Of a stretch of 54,768 nt of DNA, positions 52,797 to 54,768 are shown one piece after another. This DNA comes from an uncultured Porphyromonadaceae bacterium (GTDB lineage Bacteria; Bacteroidota; Bacteroidia; Bacteroidales; Muribaculaceae): contig CANSRU010000016.1 of NCBI GenBank assembly GCA_947649495.1, positions 1-54,768 on the forward strand, given 5' to 3'. The translations under genes were made by a program, and so were the position numbers. The notes beneath the pieces are model-generated. The model did no database searches, was not told where the DNA came from, and saw only the letters and a list, made by a program, of their open reading frames with translations. How positions within the stretch are numbered: the first letter of the stretch is position 1; each line of letters begins with the position of its first letter.

Positions 52797-54254
52797 TCAG
52801 ACAGTGAATGTTTTTCCGTTGTTTATTTTAAGCGATGCGTACATTATGGCCGCAAGAGCTATGAACAGGCCGATGCTTCCGGTGAGCAGGGCGAATGTCT
52901 CAAGGCATAGCAGCACATAGATGAACAGGTAGATTACAGCAAGAAGAGCGCTGAGCATTATTGCTATGCGGCGTGAATGTATCACTCCGAGCATGTACAT
53001 TCCGACAAGTCCTATGGTCATAACCGATGCAATCAGGTAGCTGAGACCAAAACTTATGTGCTCGGAGAGCGACAGCAGCAATGAGTAGAACAGTATGAGT
53101 GCGAGCCCTATCAGCAGGTATTGGAACATGTGGATAGGATGCTTGGTCATAATCTCGGCAAACAGGACGGCGATGAATGTGAGCAGTATCACTATCACGG
53201 CATATTTAATGGAGCGTTCAACCTTCTGATAACGGTCGACCGGCACAAGCATATTGACCACTACTGCCGAACGTGCTATTCCGTATGCCTTGTTGCCGCT
53301 GAATGATTGAGGATATTGGCGGTTGTTGGAGTTCAGTAGCCAGTTGGCGGTGAATGTACCGTCTTTCACGGTGCGTGTTGAGGGTATGAACATACCGCCG
53401 AACGATGGCGACGCACATTCTCCGGTTATGGTGATGTCGCTTTCGCCGCCAATCGGTGTCACGCCGAGCGATTCGGAGCCCTTCAGCTTGAATGTTATGC
53501 TGTAGGGCACGGAGGTGGAGTCGGCAGCAGATAAGGTGATTGGAGCCTGCATGCAGCCGTCGTTGAGTGTGTCGTCATCGTCAATCATTGGCTCGTACTC
53601 ATATTTTGAGGTGACAACTGTGTAGTCGCTGTTGTTTTTCGGTTGCAGGTTTACGTATACATCGTTGTTGGATGTGCCGTTGAGCTCATATCGTTTGTCG
53701 CCGAGCGTCAGCAGTCCGGCTTGTTCCACTCCTTTCAAGTCGCCGATGCCTACGGTGACGTATGCCTTGTCAAACTGTAGCGCTCCTGTGGGTATGCCCG
53801 AGCCGCGCAGCTTCCGCATGTCGAATGTGCCGTCGATGGTGATATCGGTGTTGTAGACCACCGATTCATATATGCTGCGTGACAGTTTCTGCGATTTGAC
53901 ATCGCCGTTTACCTTGAGAGTGGCCGGCAATAGTCTTACCACACCGGTGGTGTCTTTGCTTTTAGTGCCTGTTATGATATATGGTATCGAGATTATGGGG
54001 CCGGAGATTGATTGCGGTCCGCTCCACGATTGTGATATTTCCCGTGTGGTGGATTGCTGTGTTTCCTGACGGTCGCTGGTGAGCGAATAAATTATGGCAT
54101 CGGGAATCAGCAATACCAACGTCAGGATGGCGATGAACAGAATTTTCAGCGAAAGCGATTTTGTGGGACGGTTGTCGTCGGTTTCATTGAGGTTCGTTTC
54201 GGGAATCGGTGGCACGCTGTCGTTGAAGGGCGGGGGATAAGAATGATTTTCCAT
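52797..54254 (-). CDS. creD: inner-membrane protein CreD
   Basis: 485 residues matching the CreD family. An N-terminal proline-rich cytoplasmic tail (1-30) leads to one membrane helix (LKILFIAILTLVLLIPDAII), then a large periplasmic domain whose start, SWSGPQSISGPIISIPYI, is a family hallmark. Five or six C-terminal helices follow from about 345 (YAVIVILLTFIAVLFAEI, then QYLLIGLALILFYSLLLSL, and others). In enterobacteria CreD is the main output of CreBC and affects envelope integrity and colicin tolerance. No creBC genes are visible here, as is common in Bacteroidales, so its control must differ. It is monocistronic. Confidence 0.93.
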   Translation of the reverse strand: MENHSYPPPFNDSVPPIPETNLNETDDNRPTKSLSLKILFIAILTLVLLIPDAIIYSLTSDRQETQQSTTREISQSWSGPQSISGPIISIPYIITGTKSKDTTGVVRLLPATLKVNGDVKSQKLSRSIYESVVYNTDITIDGTFDMRKLRGSGIPTGALQFDKAYVTVGIGDLKGVEQAGLLTLGDKRYELNGTSNNDVYVNLQPKNNSDYTVVTSKYEYEPMIDDDDTLNDGCMQAPITLSAADSTSVPYSITFKLKGSESLGVTPIGGESDITITGECASPSFGGMFIPSTRTVKDGTFTANWLLNSNNRQYPQSFSGNKAYGIARSAVVVNMLVPVDRYQKVERSIKYAVIVILLTFIAVLFAEIMTKHPIHMFQYLLIGLALILFYSLLLSLSEHISFGLSYLIASVMTIGLVGMYMLGVIHSRRIAIMLSALLAVIYLFIYVLLCLETFALLTGSIGLFIALAAIMYASLKINNGKTFTV

Positions 54255-54498
54255 GCTCGTTGGTTTATGTGTGAATGTATTTTTTGATTTTTAGTTACAA
54301 CGCGGTGCTCTTATATTTATTATAGTGTAATTGATTTCTTAATATAGTTTCAGAAAAACGGCTATAGAGGGGTTTGTTGTTAACAAAAGTTAAAAACATG
54401 TTATATAACATATTTTTTATGAGGGTGACCTATAGGGAGATAGGTGTGGTATGCGTACGATTCTGGCTTGGAGTGTATGGAAAAAAGATTGGGAAAAA
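54255..54498. other. intergenic region upstream of creD
   Basis: About 240 AT-rich bases with no gene that I trust. It holds a 14-bp palindrome ATGTTATATAACAT (54398-54411). I see no clear -7 box for creD on the minus strand. Confidence 0.6.
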
Positions 54499-54530
54499 TT
54501 TGCACGAATGAAAAAGTCGGCATAACTTTG
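54499..54530 (+). promoter_or_regulatory. strong promoter at the right end
   Basis: TTTG (54499-54502), a 20-bp gap and TAACTTTG (54523-54530): the best -33/-7 pair in the window. Transcription should start at about 54537, rightward. Confidence 0.75.
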
Positions 54531-54536
54531 CACCGC

Positions 54537-54768
54537 TTTTGAGGGAAAACGCCCGATGAAGCGAGGACACTGAAAGAATTACAATAGACAAGAAACAGTA
54601 CAAGAGTCATTAAATAGATATGACCTTTGTCAATTCTGGAAACAGACGATAAGTCAGATAGAACGGCCCTGACCGGGATAACGGCAGGTGTGGCGCCACA
54701 ATCAAGGTGGCAACGGCACCGCGTTTTGAGAACAAAACAAACAACACTTGGTTTGTCTTGTTTTTTTT
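54537..54768 (+). ncRNA. candidate structured leader RNA or small RNA
   Basis: About 230 nt with a near-perfect promoter in front and an intrinsic terminator at the end, and no frame longer than a few tens of codons. AAAACGC (54546-54552) can pair with GCGTTTT (54721-54727), enclosing the whole element. Inside are GTGGCGCCAC (a 10-nt palindrome) and GGTGGCAACGGCACCGC, where GGTG and CACC form a stem. I do not recognise it as tmRNA, RNase P RNA, SRP RNA or a known riboswitch. Because the window stops in the T run, it may be an attenuator for a gene beyond the edge or a stand-alone RNA. Confidence 0.5.
54732..54768 (+). terminator. intrinsic terminator at the right edge
   Basis: ACAAAACAAAC (54732-54742) pairs with GTTTGTCTTGT (54751-54761) with one A-C mismatch and an 8-nt loop, followed by a run of at least eight T that reaches the window end. 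Confidence 0.8.

Noticed and set aside
54419-54511. 30-codon frame starting MRVTYREIGVV just before the right-end promoter
   Set aside because: Too short to judge, with no promoter, no domain and no neighbour in the same direction.
54640-54728. Similarity of GGTGGC...ACCGCG to a T-box, and of CCTGACCGGGATAACGGCAGG-like sequence to a TPP riboswitch
   Set aside because: The T-box core would need an internal insertion and does not compete with the terminator; the CTGAGA and GCG elements of a TPP site are missing.
1-54768. tRNA, rRNA, CRISPR array, insertion sequence or prophage
   Set aside because: No TYC-arm pattern, repeat-spacer series, transposase or integrase was seen in any intergenic region or frame. 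Reading by eye could miss a degenerate copy.

Overview
The window looks like chromosome from a member of Bacteroidales (Bacteroidota), plausibly a gut Muribaculaceae-type organism; the family level is inference. The evidence is: many promoters with the Bacteroidota -7 element TAnnTTTG, no obvious Shine-Dalgarno sequences, and typical lineage genes (DUF4301, DUF4831, a DUF3575/DUF5119/fimbrillin operon, a BspA-like leucine-rich-repeat protein, a MINPP-type phytase and a GH20 hexosaminidase). I see no tRNA, rRNA, CRISPR array, transposase or phage gene.

Layout. 1-6 kb: an AlbA_2/RecG-like ATPase cut by the left edge, a phytase, two small proteins, glutamate dehydrogenase (gdhA) and a DUF1016 (YhcG-like) PD-(D/E)xK nuclease split in two at a TAATG junction. 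6-9.8 kb: an overlapping operon tsaC - sugar-phosphate transferase - ClC channel on the minus strand. 10-18 kb: DUF4301, a GNAT acetyltransferase, a Cys/Lys-rich Spy-like secreted protein, a GH20 hexosaminidase and the serine pair serC-serA. 18-21 kb: a thioesterase with dprA, then a nucleoside phosphorylase. 21-26 kb: a 1629-residue secreted LRR_5 protein, visibly AT-richer than its neighbours, with an exact 336-codon internal period. 26-29 kb: rplM-rpsI and rpsB-tsf.

29-33 kb: DUF4831 with nnrDE, divergent from hpt-adk. 33-37.4 kb: a minus-strand fimbrial operon (DUF3575/OmpA-like, DUF5119 lipoprotein, fimbrillin). 37.7-39 kb: an unrecognised lipoprotein. 39-42.4 kb: an LptF/LptG permease and ribBA. 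42.4-44 kb: trxA-fucO. 44-48.2 kb: two adjacent secreted DUF3857/transglutaminase-fold proteins, one with a full Cys-His-Asp triad and one without the cysteine. 48.3-52.6 kb: dnaE followed by an overlapping Crp/Fnr regulator. 52.8-54.3 kb: creD. The right end carries a strong promoter, about 230 nt of structured non-coding sequence and a terminator, which together look like a regulatory leader or stand-alone small RNA.

Most genes are housekeeping. The parts most worth following up are the split DUF1016 nuclease with two in-gene copies of one palindrome, the C/G homopolymer tracts (10 and 9 bases) in similar settings upstream of the fimbrial and the DUF3857 operons, the active/inactive transglutaminase pair, and the right-edge RNA. 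No wholly new multi-gene system can be demonstrated from the sequence alone.
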